Positions 11,105 to 24,094 of a DNA stretch of 64,000 nt are shown in pieces. The stretch is from Oscheius sp. JU75. Lineage: Eukaryota; Nematoda; Chromadorea; Rhabditida; Rhabditidae. The notes below the pieces were generated by a model that was not told where the DNA came from, made no database searches, and saw only the letters and a program-made list of their open reading frames with translations. The stretch covers positions 3,658,001 to 3,722,000 of the forward strand of contig JASJZC010000002.1 in the NCBI GenBank assembly GCA_037178855.1, given 5' to 3'. Each line of letters opens with the position of its first letter. Position 1 is the first letter of the stretch. Both the position numbers and the translations under genes were made by a program.

Positions 11105-12702
11105 ATGCCGAATGGAGAAAAGGTAAGAATGGTTCAGCGTCTCCGAAAGATCATTGACGACCTCAACAAACTAACCGAGGAACATTTCACGGTCGTCACA
11201 TCATCCGTGGTAACTTTTTATCTCAAAATTGGTCTCATAACATCATAATGCACCCTATCTACGCAAGTTCAATTCTGGAGGTCAAGGTCACCTTGTGCAT
11301 CTCGTTTACAAGACGCTAGACAAATTCCTCATCTCTCTTTCAGATTCCAGACAAGCATCTGTCATTCTATGGCTCCCGATATCTGGTTCGATCAATTGCG
11401 GGCTCAAACTTAAAGGATCAACTCTTGGAAGAAGACTTTGACAGAGTGAGTGCTTGTATTTCTCTTTTTCAACCAATTACAGCGGTCAATCTATCTCCCA
11501 ATTGTCAAGACTTCCTCGAAGGAAGACGAGGAAAACTGCTCGGAGAATGCTCTCTGGGGAAAGGTTGGAATACTTGCAGACTTGTCGAAAAAAATTTCTA
11601 GGTAGTCAACCTCTTGGACCTTTACAATTACCCAAGCAAGGAACATTTCAGCTACAAGCAACATCGTGGTCACCAGGTCCGTTTCCCTTTTTCCCTCGCG
11701 TTTTGTTTACTCTGCTCTTTGCAGCCAAAGACTCGGCCCAAACCGTCATACTGGCCTCGGGAAATAAAGTACATCTCCTTGGTCAACTCTTCCATTCAAA
11801 ATGCTCTTGAACAAGGTATGTCATCCTCTTTTCATGACTTTTTATGATTTTCAGATTCTGTTGGAAGCTATTCGAGCAAAAGGCAGATTATAAGGAAGGT
11901 ATTGGCGGATGTAAGGTTTCACTATCGAACTTTTGAGAACAACTTGAAGGGAAATACAGGGTAAAGTGGATTCTAGCATGGAATAGTACAATTTTAGTGA
12001 AGCGACTAGCCTGAACAAACAGAGAGTATTCAGGAAACGTGGTCACTACCAATCGTATCCGGAGGATCATGCTCTCTATGTGTCCCAGTGAGTACTATTG
12101 GTCTTTTTGTTTTTCTGACAGTATTTCCCGCCTCGAGAAACTGTTTAGAGCAAGAGATGAATCACTTTCTCCGACAGACGCCTCTTCCTGTCAGTATCCA
12201 ACGGAGTGAGTGTCCTTGTCCCGTCTAATTGACTCTCGTTTAGCAGCTCGTTGAGGGTCGGCACTTTGAGGGAAGAGACTGAACATGTGAGTCTTCTCGG
12301 TACTATTATGTTACTTTTCCCAGTAGTCACAGACTCAAACAAATTACTAGTATTTGGTTACTGTTTTGAATTCAAAAGCAATTATCACGAATAGAATTCG
12401 GTTACGAAACATCGCAAAGAGTTTAATAATGCTTTCAGAATCCGACAACTGAGGAAAGTCTATTGGAGCCCTCATCAGAAGAAGCCTTAGGATCTGTAAG
12501 AGATCCATATCTCCAGGAGCAAGAACCTTTAACAGCCCACGAACCAAAAAGAGACCAAGAACAGGTATTCGTTTCGTTCCTCATTAATTATGTCTTTCCT
12601 TTCCAGCCTCCAAAACAACCGCAACTGGTCAAAACAGTCCTGGTCCATACTCCGACCGGGCCAGTTCTCAGGCAATATGTCTACAAGCTCCGTGCAAAAT
12701 GA
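11105..12702 (+). CDS. Unrecognised intracellular protein upstream of RALGAPB
   Basis: A multi-exon gene (about ten exons, small introns) that joins in phase throughout. It starts MPNGEKVRMVQRLRKIIDDL, with an amphipathic helical N-terminus, and goes on with FYGSRYLVRSIAGSN, VNLLDLYNYPSKEHFSYK, YWPREIKYISLVNSSIQNAL and RVFRKRGHYQSYPEDHALYV. A Glu/Ser-rich acidic linker follows and it ends VLVHTPTGPVLRQYVYKLRA. No signal peptide or membrane segment is visible. I do not recognise the family. The start follows TTTTTCAG at 11078-11083. An AATAAA at about 12748 and only 155 bp to the RALGAPB ATG suggest an operon. Confidence 0.7.
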
Positions 12703-12856
12703 CATTCCGCCATTGTTTGGTCTCGGACCAACCATCCTCTGCCACAATAAAGTTTTTCGATTGTGCAGCTGTGTCCTTTCTGTCTCAGTTTATACTGCTA
12801 CCTATCTTTTATATTCGTCTCCGATATTATGGAAAATGTTCAGATCAGACTGTCAG
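12703..12856 (+). promoter_or_regulatory. Intercistronic region of a probable operon (unknown gene - RALGAPB)
   Basis: After the TGA, an AATAAA appears at about 12748 and is followed about 95 bp later by TGTTCAG (12837-12843), 13 bp ahead of the RALGAPB ATG. Poly(A) signal, roughly 100 bp spacer and splice acceptor is the classic nematode operon junction, normally resolved by SL trans-splicing. Confidence 0.5.
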
Positions 12857-15800
12857 ATGTACGAGGAATGGCCGGTGCTGGAGTTTCCAGCCGTCGGCTC
12901 GACCATCCTCGACCTCTTCACTGGGTAGCCTTGTCATTTTCTGCATTCAAAAAAAAAAGTTCAGAGGAACGAGCGAGACAGTTTCAGCCTCCCTGATCCA
13001 AGAACTCGCGAAAGATGACGCAGAAAATTTTATTCGCCTCCAGACTGAGGAGCAGCTTCGCTGGTGTATGCAGGTTCGAATCCTTTATATTATGACTTTT
13101 TTTCTCTCAGGTTCTGAATAATGCCCTCGGCTTCTCCTTTATCACAAAAAGAGGTTACGAGAGTGTCCATGGAGCCGTGTCCATTTACTCCCGATGGCTC
13201 AGAGCTCTGACAGAGTATCCGGACAACAAGAGTCCTGTTCCATTGCTTGACACTCCCGAGAAGTACTTCCGCAACATTATGGACGCTCTCCGATCAATAT
13301 TTTTGTACCACGGGGCTGGCCAAGAGGCCTCGAGGAATCTGGCAGTTGAGAGACAAGCAGCTGAGATTCAAGTCGTCCTGGATTCGTTGAAGGCACTGAT
13401 CCAGTCAGCGAGCAGAAAGTATCAGGACGAGGTGAGAGAATAGGGAAAATCTTCCAAGAGAAACTTTAGGTCTGGTCCAGATCCCTAGGATTCATGCTCA
13501 ACTCTGCCGACCTTCTTTTCTACGACTCTCCCTGTACAGGTAAGGAAATACCCCAATATATCCACAGGTATTCAGACGAATTGTGTGTCCGAGCCGGTCC
13601 TCAAGTAGTCAACACCCTCTTCGATCTGTGGTCCAGAGCCGTTGCCAACGAGAACATCCCGTCCCCGGCCTACTGGAGAACTCTGGCCGTTCTCTGTAGA
13701 CGATGGAGACATCATGTGAGCTAGAATCCTATTCCATTTTGTACTCGCTATAGGTATCCGTTGTGGAAGTCTGGGCAAAAAAGGTTCTTGCCCTAACCGT
13801 GATGGTTGTTAGACAAATGTACGGAGAGGATTACAACCGTTCTGTTCTTCGTGAGTTATTCAAGTATCTTCAAAACGAAGATCTTCAGAAGACGAGAGTA
13901 TCCAGCAGTTTGATCAGTTCCCCTCGAACATAGAAGATGGCGGGGTGAACATCCTCTACCAGAGTTGGTTCTACTTCCTCTCCCTCCTCGACTCTCCCGT
14001 GCAGATCCTCTCTCATTCTCCCCAACAGAACAAACCACTCCGTAAGTGGCCAGTCGTCTCAGCTGACCCCTTTTTATAGACGAGGGAATCGCTCCCAGGC
14101 AGGGTCCCGTTAGCAACCATTCCCTTCCTATATCCTTCTTTGTGGCAGTGACTACTCTTCAAAGAATGGTCGACATCTTCTATGGTTTGGTTGTTTGTTT
14201 GCTCTATTAAAAAGGTTTCCTTCAGGAGACAACTACCAGACGGCTGGAAACTTCAGCGCCGAAGCCTGTCTCCGACAGTTGAACAATCAGGACACTGGCT
14301 CCCACCTCGAAGAAGCTTCCGAGTATCAGCCCGGGGAGGACAGAGCCTCATTTTCTTCCTCTGTCAGCGGTCGCGACAATGACCTTCAGCGCGGACACCT
14401 TCGAGTATCCGGTAGAGGGTCAGAGTCTCTTTTTGAATGAGAAACTAATTCAGACCGGAGTAATGGACACATTGGAGGGAGGACACAGTCGGCTCCGGGA
14501 AAAATGGCCAAGGTTGGATCATTTGTTTGCCAACAGTCTTGGATTTTTTAAGGCTGGGAAACCGTTTGAGACAAGTTCAATGGACTCACAGTCAGTCAAC
14601 TCGGCTCTTATTGGGAAACATCTTGAAGGTGAGTAGGGGTTGAGCTAGTGACTGAGTTAGAGAAGGCGGGAAAGAATGTGATATCCGACTTCAAAGAAAG
14701 CTGCCCATATGCAAGTTTGCAAAAAAAAAAAAATCTTGTCATGTCATGTCAGGCCGATTCAGCACATGCTCGAAAGCTAGGAGAATTTGTATCTCGAAAA
14801 TTAAATACAAGATAAAGAGAATAAAATGGAACTGGGCTGTGAAAGTGCGAGTAAAGCTCTAAAATATTAATATTAGTTAATTCTGACTATTGTTCTTCTT
14901 TTTTTTTGGTTTGGTCTAACTCATTTTTATCACGCTCATTGTGTTAAGCAGCATACGAGAGCTGAAAACCTACTGCAAAACGTAAAAGTCACAAGTTTAT
15001 CAGCTTTTTCGGCGTTCCTGCCAAATTTTATAAACTGTGCACACCTACTTTGGGCGCTTGGGCGCAATAGCGAGACACCCGCTTTAAAAGACCTTGTCTT
15101 TGGAAAGTCTCAGTTGAGGTAGAAGACACTATTGACTCATGTCGGAAACATAATGCACAGATAAGAACGATCGGAAATGAATCAGTCTCTTTTAGATCCC
15201 TGACTCTACGAATACTCAAGGTCAGGTCTCAGTTCTTCCTCTAAGTTTCTTCGTTTGCTCGGCTGCGAACCGTAAAGACTAATTGCTATTCTGCCAGATC
15301 AAACTTCTTAGTAAATTACAATCTTTAGGCTGTCAACTCCGTCGTCCGCAGGTGACAGTTGGTGGTCCGAAGAGTGAACGTCTTCTGGCCTTGACTATGG
15401 GCTGGTTGCTGGAAGCTGCTCTGTCTCCTCAACAGAACAAGACAAAGGGAGACGTCTGTGAAGGTAAAATAATGAGTAAGACCGGTCCAGGGAACTTTTT
15501 CTGTGCATGTTACAGTCCTCTGCCCCTTTATCGCTTGTGGTCACACAGGCTGTTGACTGATGCCGGGCTGTATTTGTGCTCGTAACTGACAATCTGTCAG
15601 AGTCGGTTCGAGTACAGACCACCTACTCTCTTTCTCTCGCTCTCGGCATAATCTCCTCCACTCGACCTCCTCTCTTTTGAATCAATATATTCAACCTGTC
15701 CTTTTACGGTCGGGGATCAAATTAATTTCCATCAGGGCCTCTCCCGACCACCTCTCTTCCAGTAACTGTACTAATTCCGTTCTCGAAACGTAGTTAGGTC

Positions 15801-18800
15801 ACAGGCTTGTGTCTCTCTATTTGCATAGGGTGTTTGGCTTGGAAAACCATAAACGTTGCCAGGAAAAGGGAATTTCTCTCTCACTTTTATCCACGTAACA
15901 ATTGAACGCCATGACGCTCATGCCTTTCTCTGCAACTGGCCAGTAGTTTTCATAACATCCGTTGTGAGACTCTGGAACACTTGTGAAACTACAAAAAAGT
16001 GCTCAAACCAAAACACAAAGCTTTGAATCATAGCTTTCGAGTAATTCCAAAAACTCAATTGCAAAGTTAGTTAGTTTTAAAGTTTCAAAAAGTTTCTATT
16101 GAAATCTGTAATTTGCAAAAAGTTTGTAGTTCTTGTTAAAACAAATCGCTTTTTATTGAAATGTAGGTAACACTGCTATTGCTCATTCCAGCTTTAGACT
16201 TCAGAAGTCAGGCTATGGTTTTGTAAAATTCCTTTGTGATGCTGGATATATCAGAACATACTGAAGGGAATATACTATCTCAGACGTCGGTAAGTAGGCT
16301 ACACGAGAAGCCACTGTACATGTCCTACTGTAGTATTCTTCCCTAAAGAGCACGAGCTCTAAAAGACAGCAGAATAGGTGACCAGATTCCCCTAAAGAGA
16401 ACATAACACAGAACAGATGCAATCAGGCAGTAAATCTCTAGGTAATGGTCTAGTTTTTCTTTCTTCCCGCGCACTCTCTCTCTCTATCTCTCTCCACCTA
16501 CCGGAATTCTAATCCACACAGTTTGTTTGTTCAGCTGCCACAATCATCCTATCTCTCCCTGGCTCTGCACAGTTATTCATCCTCTGAACTCATTTCATTC
16601 TCTCTTCCTCTCTCTGTTTCCACATAGTGGCCAACCGGTTTCCTCGGACTCTCCCTCCCCCCGTATTATCATTCTCTCTCCCACTGTCTCTCTCTCCGGA
16701 TGCATGTTTGTGCAAGCGACTATGCAACAGTTCGTCCCGGATTATTATGACAGATTCAAAGAGCCCGCTACCCATTTGGCTCGCCCCTTTGGCCTATCAG
16801 AACAGCGATATCTGTAAGCTACTCCCCCTTTATCAATGAATGTTACTTTAAAAAAACCTTTTTTTTCAGATGTCATCTCGGGTCTGTCGCTGCAATCAGT
16901 TGACTTAGATGAAATCCCGGATGCAATGCAAACTGGTACAGAGCGGCGAGATCATGTCCGAAGAGAGAATACGGAGACGGACGACTCTTTCGCCGAGAGT
17001 GGACCCATGGTTGTCGATGGTCTGTTCTTCTGGTTCTCTTTTGAATAAAAAAAATTAGGAGTCTCGGCTGGCAGAGCAGCGGCCGTGGGAGCTCTCACCA
17101 GGATGGTCTGTTCGAAAGCAACGTCAGAGAGACTACCTCCAGAACAGATTGCCAGCTATGTAGCTACCGTCTACCAGAGTCTAATAGAGGTTGGTTGCGA
17201 AACAGACGGGACTGGGAACAATAGAGTTTGGAACACGAGTTAGAACAAAATATCGTGACGAGACCCTAAAGAGAAACTGACATGAGAGCTAGCCAAAGTT
17301 GCCAAATTATTCCCTGTCAAGAATCAATGATGCCTCATTAGCTTCGAAGTTCTAGTCACAACGATGACTTTACTCCTTAGGTAATAACCAAGTTGCAGAA
17401 AGACAGAATGGTCCTGTGTGCCCTCTTCTACTACGGTCACTCCCTCTTCCGACTAGCCCTTCCCTCTTTAGAAGCCATCCTTCCACATTATCTCTATGCT
17501 CTGGACATTGTTCTCATCGAAAGCACCAAAGTCAGGTAACCTTATTCTTGTGTCTCTCGTTTGAATTCAAAACTCAGACTCCACCCCTCGATTACTGAAG
17601 TGGAGATGCGACGCTGTTGTCTCCGAGCTCTGGGAACAATTGCGAGTTGGCCAACGACGTTTGGAATGGCTAGGATTCCCCGTGAGTCTTATTCAGAGTC
17701 TTTGAAACAAGAGCTCTCCTAGAAATCTCCGAAACACCACAGAAATCGAGTGCCGACACCTACCTCCATCTGCGATCTCGAATGTACAAGACCCTTGTCT
17801 TCAGTCTGAGGAATGAGACCGATCCTGTCAATCTCCAAATGGCTCTGGCTCTCTGTACAGTCTTGATGGAGGAAAGTTGTTCTTTCGATGTTGGACTGAA
17901 CGACGAACAATACGCCGAGATGCACAGGATTACGACGGAGATAACTGGTTCGCATCCAGAGAAAGGACTCTGTGTCTCTCTGGTCCGAGGCATGGTCTCT
18001 GCCGTCTGTGACCGAATCTGTCGACCCGAATGGACTGGAGACCATTCTGTCAGTCTGGCTGCTATTGACATGTTGAACGCTTTCTCCCAACTACCTTCAG
18101 CAATTCTCTTCAGCAGTAGTGAGTATTTCCCTTAACTCTTCAAAGGGTTTCTTTCAGACGATGTCTCGACCGGCTCTCTCATCGTGGCCTCTCTATGTAG
18201 ATTCATTGAGTACCAACTGGAAAAGCCTCCTCCACTTCATTCTAAGGATTTGCATTCCACTGTAAGTATCCCTACTCTTCAGTTTCCATCTCAAATTCAG
18301 ATCGTAGCTGCCTTCAACTCGATTGCTGTCTGGCTGACAGCTGCTCCTCGCCTGGCTGAATGCGAAGGCGTCTTGAACACAGTTTCCGAGACGATTCAGC
18401 TTGGAATGACAGGAAGTAAAAGGAATGAGGCCGAGGATAAGAAAGCGGCCAGCCGGAGAGTTTACGAGGCTGGAGAGTACCTCATGCATACTCTGTTCAA
18501 TTCTGTTGGGAGAGGCGGTCGTTGGTCGATTTGTGATGAGCGAAGACTCCTCTATCTCTATGGACCTTCAGCCATCGACACCACGAGATTCCTTCATTTT
18601 CTGGTCAATGGAGATACGATCATCTCCTTCCACGAGGCACAACATATTGTGACCCAGAGCGATGGCTGTCCCTGTGTCGTCTACGTGAGAAGGTCGCCTC
18701 TTCAATCGGCCAGTGTAGGAGTAGCTCGACTGAGGCCAGCATTGGACGAGTTCGGAGAGGTCCCGCCAACCCCAGCCACAGCTTCGCTCTCCTCTATGAG

Positions 18801-20604
18801 TACAGATTCGAGCACGAGAAGTTCCCTAGCCTCTCAATCCACAATTACCACGCTATCTTCAATATCTTCTACCGTTTCGAGAGGCTCGGAACAGACTATC
18901 AGTCAGTTAATAGTGTTTTTAACCTAAAGCGCATCTTTCAGCTTCTGAACCCAGTGATAAGACTCCGAACACTTCGATCCCAGTCTTTCCAGCACCAAAG
19001 TCTCCAATCGGACAGAATTTCGCGATTCCTCCGGAATTCTTGAAAAACACTTGTAAACTGTAAGTCACTTCGTTTTTCAGTTCTTATCGAGATTTCAGAG
19101 ACACGACAATCAAAAATCTGGAGCCGACTGATGAGACGGAGGAGATCTTGAAGGCGATGAGCAGTTTAACCATTCAGACTGAGGCCCAGCGAAGGAATGT
19201 ATGGGCGGGAATCCCTCCAGAGAAGAGGGCAGTACAGCCAACTCCGTAAGAGAGTTACAGTTAACTTTATGAAGGAAATTTCAGCCCTCCCACAGTCTGT
19301 GACTCCATCCGCGTCCTCCTCTACGATCTTGGACTTATTGACAAGACTGCCTTCGGATCCGAGGTTGTTCCATTGGACTCTGGTCAGAGTGCTGACTTCT
19401 ATCGTGATCTCCATGAGATCGTGGACAGCTGTCCGTCTCGGTCCCTTCAGACAGCCCACATCTTCTATGTCAAAGAAGGACAGAGATCTGCGGTGGACAT
19501 TCTGGACAACGCTCTCAACATCCAGAACACTTCCGGAGACTTCTGCGGCTTCCTGTCTGAACTGGGAGAGGGAGTCGAAGCGGGAGTTCACGACTCTTGG
19601 ACTGGACATTGGTCGACGGCATTCAGCAGTGAGAGAAGTGAGTAACTCTTTGGTTCCATTGATCATTGGAATGCTCAGAACCACTAGAAGAGTCCGAACC
19701 AGTCGACCACTACATCATCGACGGCGTGACTCACTCTCTTTGGTGGGCAGACGCCAACAGCGAGATCGCCTTCCTCATGCCCACAGAACGAAGTTTGAGG
19801 CTTTTCAAACAAGAGCTCACTGTTCCTGCTGTCAGTTCCAGACGTATGAGTACTATTTTTCGAATCTATCTTTTGATTTAGGCGGTTCAAACTTCAAGAA
19901 CTCGAACATGTCTTCGGCTTCCTCTGAAGAGACAAGGAGTGAGAGTATGCAATCGATGGAGAGTGAGTCAAGGAGTCGAGGACATTCGAATCTGGGAGTC
20001 GAGAGGGAAATCTATGGAAGAGGGAACAGCAGCATGGCTGGTGAGTAGTATAACCTGAACTTTATCGAAACCCGATCCATCTCTGATTGTTTTGAATTGC
20101 TCCCTTCCAGGAAATCCTCCTGCCAGACGCTGTTCCGACCTGAAAGTGATGATCATCTGGCTGGAAAAGGCCGAAGATCTCCTCCATTTCCCAGTCGAGG
20201 AGCTCCTTTGTGTCTGTGACGACGGCGGTGACAAGACTCCTCAACAGAGAAACGAGAAGACTCCCTTCGTGGCTTTCTTTCTCTGTCAGATCGAGCAAGG
20301 ACTCATCCATGTTCAGACAAGAGGAACTCTTAACAGGTTTCCATCCTTTCCAGACGGTAACAGTCAGTCCTTTAGGTTCGGCGAGGCTGGTCCCCTCTGT
20401 GATGGAACTGTCGTCTCTCTTATGTCTCTTCCCTCCTTGATGAGGATCACCCTATTGAATATAAATAGACGGAGTGTGGCCGAAGTTGAAAACTACACGT
20501 TCAGTCATTCCAAGAGAAAACACGCTATAGCAGAATTCTCGAAGAAATACATCTCGGTGCTTACCTACGAGGACTTCCTGCAGCGACTTATCAAGCCTCG
20601 CTAA
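12857..20604 (+). CDS. RALGAPB: Ral GTPase-activating protein, non-catalytic beta subunit
   Basis: Beta subunit of the heterodimeric RalGAP complex, which switches off Ral GTPases downstream of Akt-type signalling. Similarity to the animal family is visible at both ends and in the middle. The start MYEEWPVLEF mirrors the family start. AYWRTLAVLCRRWRHHVSVV matches the conserved YWKTA..WRHHPAVVEQW block. PPLHSKDLHSTIVAAF and VWLTAAPRL match the central block. Near the C-terminus there is a RapGAP-like fold with HIFYVKEGQRSAVDILDNA, GWTGHWSTAF-type (DSWTGHWSTAF) and LWWADANSEIAFLMP. The protein ends about LQRLIKPR. There are roughly 25 exons; the intron spanning about 15.6-16.7 kb is unusually long for this window. 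As in other beta subunits, no catalytic Asn thumb motif is evident. Confidence 0.93.
15590..16690 (+). other. Long intronic/low-information stretch inside RALGAPB
   Basis: About 1.1 kb without a frame that fits the RALGAPB protein. The right part is pyrimidine-rich (CTCTCT tracts around 16470-16690). No other gene is supported here. Confidence 0.45.
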
Positions 20605-20678
20605 AGTGCCTTCGAATTGAAATCTGGTTGCTATCTGTGATATCTGCATATTATATTTATTCGATAATGAACGAGGTC

Positions 20679-21503
20679 CTATTTCTTCTTCTTGTAGTCT
20701 TTGGGGAATGGCCAAAAGGAGCCGACAGAGATCAGGTAGAGCTTCGCGAACTCGTCTCCAACCCAGACGTTTCCGTTCTCGTCTGTCTTCCAGCCAGCCG
20801 CGTTGAAACGATTCCAGGTCGAGGCTTCTATAGGAACCTAGAAGGGCAGGGTCTCACAAACCAGCTGTCAACAACTGAAACCTTCCATAGACGGTGACTG
20901 CTCTACAACATTCGAAAACTCTGTGCTTACAAAACAATCCCATTGAACTTCTACATGTATTACTTGCTGTGTTGGTCCAATGCGTTTGTTCCCCAAGTTC
21001 AGTTCTGGCAATGAGAAGCTGGGCATCCCAACTTTGCCCTGTTCTTCCTTAACTTTTTGTCTGTATTGGAAGCTACTTTAACTCATTTTTGAAGCCTCAG
21101 AGAGTTTTGAGCGTGTTCTAGGTTCCTGCTTTCAAGGTTCTACCAAGCCGTCAATAGATTTGTCAACAATGTTTACAGAGACGCTTACTGCCGACGTCAT
21201 GACCGTCTAATTATTAATATACATTCACGAGGAAAGGCAGACTACACTAACGAGAAACAACTACCTCAGTGGCCGTACCGAATCCAATTGGCGGTGGTGG
21301 TTTAGGAGCAGCGATTGGAAAGTACTCTCCCAGAGCCTCATTGAAAGTCGGCGGCGCTTTTGCTCCTGCTCCTCCTGGGAAGTAATTGCCCAGGGTTTCG
21401 GCCACCGGCGACTCTAATCTTTCAAACTAAACTGTTAATACGTGGATAGCTTACGTTGAAGTGATCGTGGTAGAAGGATTAGGATCGCAACAACTTGTCG
21501 CAT
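20679..21503 (-). CDS. Small secreted protein, family unknown
   Basis: Three exons (21503-21455, 21413-21265, 20837-20679) join in phase with GT..AG borders. The first encodes a short hydrophobic leader (MRQVVAILILLPRSL). The mature part has two related blocks, LGNYFPGGAGAK and LGEYFPIAAPK, then a proline run (PPPPIGFG). The last exon encodes WNRFNAAGWKTDENG, FAKLYLISVGSFWPFP and a Lys-rich end. The predicted protein is about 118 residues with no cysteine. The function is unknown. It is convergent with RALGAPB, 75 bp apart. The roughly 430 bp intron could hide another exon. Confidence 0.55.
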
Positions 21504-21933
21504 CCTGGGGGGGTCAACTGTCCCCTTCTTCGGGATCAGAACCAGTAATTAGGGAAAGGGCTGTTCTGTGCCTTCTGGCTTTTCTCTCTCTCTTTTGTCT
21601 CGAAAAGTAAACAGCTTGCCGGACATAAACGCCTCAGGGCACACGTGTGTCTGGCGGCAAGAAGACACACGGCCGGTTCCTTCTCTTTCTCCCTTAGGTT
21701 TCGATCCACTCTCGGACCAGCTGTTTCCAATCAGTCTCTGCATCTGTTTCGCCGTTCCATTCTCACGGTCCTTATGTAAATGATGGGCTTGTTGTTCGCC
21801 TTCTCCTGAAGTCTTATCGCGTGTCTCTCTTGACACACAGAGCGAGTATTTACTCGGTTCCAACTTTTCTCTCGTGTGTCCTTGATGCTTGTTAACCACT
21901 GGCCGTTCCAATGACATTTCTAGAGAACGCCCG

Positions 21934-23828
21934 ATGCTCATACAATGGCTGCTTCTCCAACTTGTGGTCCTTGTTCTCTCCGCCTATGACTATTCCGGGT
22001 ATGTCTCTCAGTCACCGCTAGTCTACACCCCTTTAGGTACAAGCTGCTTCGATTCGAGGCAGACGAGAAGATAGCCGAATGGTTAGAAGAACTGGAAGGA
22101 GATGGTTTTGATATGGGTGAGGGACAGCGTCGGCTTTTGGTCGACGTCTGGGCCGAGCCATCTAAACATCGGAAGACGGCCGATGTGCTCGTGGCACCCG
22201 AGTTCCATTCGACCTTGGTCGATCTGCTTCAGAAGAGGGGAGTTAGACAGGTTGATCTCTTGGACGACGACATTCAAAAGTGACTTTGACTACGGTGTGA
22301 TGATGATGACGGGGGTTACAGGGTTATCCAACGAGAAAAACGAGATCTGTTGAGGTCGGCGCGTATGAAGCGATCACCAAGGTCAGCTGAACAGTTTGAA
22401 CTGGACAGCTATCACTCCTACGATGAGGTTTGTGAAGGGAGCTTTGACCGACAATAGATCAAAATATCGTGGCAAGACGTATGGATCTTGTCACGATATT
22501 CCAGACTCTATACTTTTGCTACCGTCATCGTCTCAGGCAGGATTATTAAAAAAAACTTGAACTTTGCCTCGCTTCCTCCCTGGAGCATAAACAGACTTTG
22601 TAATCTTTCCTCTTCAGATGGCAAACTACATGGAACAGATGGCACGTGAGAAGCCTGACCTGGTCAAGCTGGTCAACTTGACCCTTTCCTCTGAAGGAAG
22701 ACCGGTCTACGGAGTCATGGTTTGTCTCGTCTTCCTCCACCACCCAACCAAAACTCAGATCTCGAAGAAAACGGCGTCAGTTCCTGTGAAACCTGCCATC
22801 TTTGTGGATGCTGGTGTTCATGCTCGAGAATGGATTTCCTCAGCCTCGGCTCTCTACATGATCCACAAGGTTCTCGTTTTTACAAAACAACAAAACACAA
22901 TCGTTCAGCTTGTTTTCGGCTACGGGAAGGATCCACAAATCACGAGGTCGTTGAATAAGTTCGACTGGCACATTGTTCCCCAATCTAATCCCGATGGCTA
23001 TGAGTACAGCCGAAAGACTGACAGACTCTGGAGAAAGACAAGGTCGAAGAATACGACCGTGAACAGATGGTGTGTGGGAGCTGACGCCAACAGAAACTGG
23101 GGATATCGTTGGGGAGAGGCTGGAGCTAATCGGCAGCCCTGTTCGAATATCTACGCTGGCAGTCACCCCTTCTCGGAGCCGGAAATTGCAGGAATCCGGG
23201 ACTATATCACCTGGCAGATTCCTCAACTGATAGTTTACGCAAGTCTTCATTCCTATGGTCAGCTTCTACTTTCTCCATGGGGATACACGAATGAAAAGAC
23301 GGAGAACCATATCGACCAGGTAGAGTCACTGTTGAAACTCATGCAAAACTTTTGCATCGAATACCTCAAGATCACTGTGTTTTAGCTAGTCCCGACATGC
23401 TGTTGAATCTTGTAAAAGCACAGAGATCCTTTGCTCTAAATTGTAGAGACAAGTTCAAACTTCCAGAGAAACGCAGCCAAGGCAGCCGTAGTAGCTATGC
23501 GGAATGCCACAGGAGCCACCTATACCTACGGAACCATCTCCGAGCTCATGTGTAAGAGTCCTAAGCCCATTTTTCTGAAGAGAATGTTCAGATCCGGCCA
23601 GTGGAACAAGCATAGACTACATGCAACACCGAGGAGTCCCCTATATCTACGGGGTTGAGCTTCGACCACTCGATTCCATTGACTCTTACGCGTTTAGCAT
23701 TCCTCCCAGCTACATCAAGCCGACAGGTTTGTCATCAACAAAAATTAAGAAAACGAAATTTAGGAGATGAAATGCTGGCTGGACTAATCGCAGTCGGCGA
23801 CTATGCCGTTGTACATCAGCGCCTATGA
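21934..23828 (+). CDS. Secreted zinc carboxypeptidase (M14A type)
   Basis: A digestive or processing metallocarboxypeptidase. A signal peptide (MLIQWLLLQLVVLVLSA) is followed by a pro-region with basic residues and then the M14 catalytic domain. Zinc ligands are in VHAREWISSASALY (HxxE) and in YASLHSYGQL (third His). Substrate-binding residues include DANRNWGYRW (the Asn-Arg pair). Near the C-terminus, YIYGVELRP carries the catalytic Glu. GSHPFSEPE and HIVPQSNPDGYEYS are standard family motifs. The domain is complete and ends VGDYAVVHQRL. There are about seven exons with introns of 40-180 bp. One intron holds an imperfect hairpin around ATATCGTG. Poly(A) AATAAA near 23908. Confidence 0.93.
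22463..22501. repeat. Intronic hairpin with ATATCGTG arms
   Basis: AATATCGTGGCAAG (22463-22476) and CTTGTCACGATATT (22488-22501) pair with one mismatch over an 11 bp loop. A related single arm (CAAAATATCGTGACGAG) lies in a RALGAPB intron at about 17246. Confidence 0.6.
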
Positions 23829-24094
23829 GATCTCTTCCGTCTCCCTTTAAAAATCGAGCTTCACAAAACTTGTGTAGATAATTCTGTCAGAATCTTACGA
23901 AACTAATAAAATATTAAAAGTTGCTTTTGATTTATGGGAAACAGAAGGCAGTCGAGGAAGATGGCTGGGCTATTTTTGTCGGTATCCGGCTGGGCTACTT
24001 TTGTTGGGACCACCATGGCCACGCTCATCTCTCTGGCCACGCTGACCCGTCTGGTGTTCGTTTCTTTCATTTTTCAAGAATCCGATAATTTAGG

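Noticed and set aside
13073..13085. GGTTCGAATCC resembling a tRNA T-loop
   Set aside because: Sits at an exon/intron border of RALGAPB; no acceptor, D or anticodon stems around it.
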